Of a stretch of DNA of 32,547 nt, positions 32,460 through 32,547 are shown one piece after another. Numbering within the stretch: the first letter of the stretch is position 1; every line of letters starts with the position of its first letter. The notes below the pieces were generated by a model, which did no database searches, had not been told where the DNA came from, and saw only the letters and a program-made list of their open reading frames with translations. The position numbers and the translations under genes were made by a program. The stretch comes from a virus. The stretch spans positions 1-32,547 of IMG/VR virus record IMGVR_UViG_3300031884_000089, one strand, 5' to 3'.

Positions 32460-32547
32460 CCGCGTCAATCACTTCCGGTGGCACCGGCGGCAATGCTTCC
32501 TGGAACATCTGCGCGATAGCCTCCGGGCCAAACTGTTCCTTGAGCAT
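32437..32547 (-). CDS. 3' end of gene upstream of terL, maybe the small terminase
   Basis: Reading from the window edge gives MLKEQFGPEAIAQMFQEAL, then a Pro-rich and acidic tail ending DDSDTSH and TGA at 32437-32439. Whether the ATG at 32545-32547 is a start or internal cannot be told. It overlaps the terL start. Small terminase genes often sit here and end in a flexible acidic tail, but 36 residues are too few to name it. Confidence 0.55.
   Translation of the reverse strand: MLKEQFGPEAIAQMFQEALPPVPPEVIDADDSDTSH

Overview
The window is part of a tailed double-stranded DNA bacteriophage genome (Caudoviricetes). The virion gene set is short-tailed (podovirus-like): large terminase, portal, a scaffold candidate, major capsid protein, an SU10/T7-type adaptor, a beta-propeller nozzle-like tail protein and a row of internal (ejected) virion protein candidates. 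There is no tape measure, tail tube or sheath gene. The host cannot be read from the sequence. One small fibre-cassette protein resembles a family common in marine and freshwater phage genomes, so an uncultivated aquatic phage is plausible. Both window edges cut through genes.

Layout. Positions 1-4617 are on the plus strand and hold a recombination and DNA-processing module: an SNF2-like helicase (5' end missing), a small unknown gene, a Cas4/RecB-type PD-(D/E)XK nuclease with four cysteines placed for an Fe-S cluster, a composite zinc-finger ORF, a RecA-fold Sak4-like ATPase whose P-loop lies at the C terminus, a DUF669-like protein (possible single-strand DNA-binding partner) and a VRR-NUC nuclease. 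The genes overlap by a few bases (ATGA, GTGA, TAATG), as in an operon. At about 4620 this module meets, tail to tail, the minus-strand morphogenesis operon that fills 4626-32547.

In transcription order (right to left) the minus operon encodes the end of a gene upstream of the terminase, TerL, two small His/Met/Lys-rich proteins, portal, scaffold candidate, a 229-aa and a 319-aa protein, major capsid protein, two beta-rich proteins, a holin-like membrane protein and the adaptor. A large receptor-binding block follows (15111-22180), with two repeat-built fibres, a polyglycine adhesin and small accessory proteins. After it come the nozzle-like protein, two low-complexity or unknown virion proteins, a GNAT-fold protein, a gp14-like protein, a PurD-like ATP-grasp enzyme and two large internal virion protein candidates.

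The most unusual stretch is 2485-3776. An in-frame piece of the phage's own portal gene (116 bp, 95.7% identical, inverted relative to the portal) sits inside a zinc-finger ORF. Next to it is a 12-nt repeat that reads as an acidic tail in another frame. The following ATPase gene is a complete but circularly permuted Sak4/AAA_24-type domain. These could be real rearrangements or an assembly or amplification chimera; mismatches between the portal copies and intact start signals argue against a simple assembly error. The PurD-like ATP-grasp gene inside the ejection-protein cluster is a second point of interest. No tRNA, rRNA, CRISPR, insertion sequence, integrase, polymerase or endolysin was recognised.
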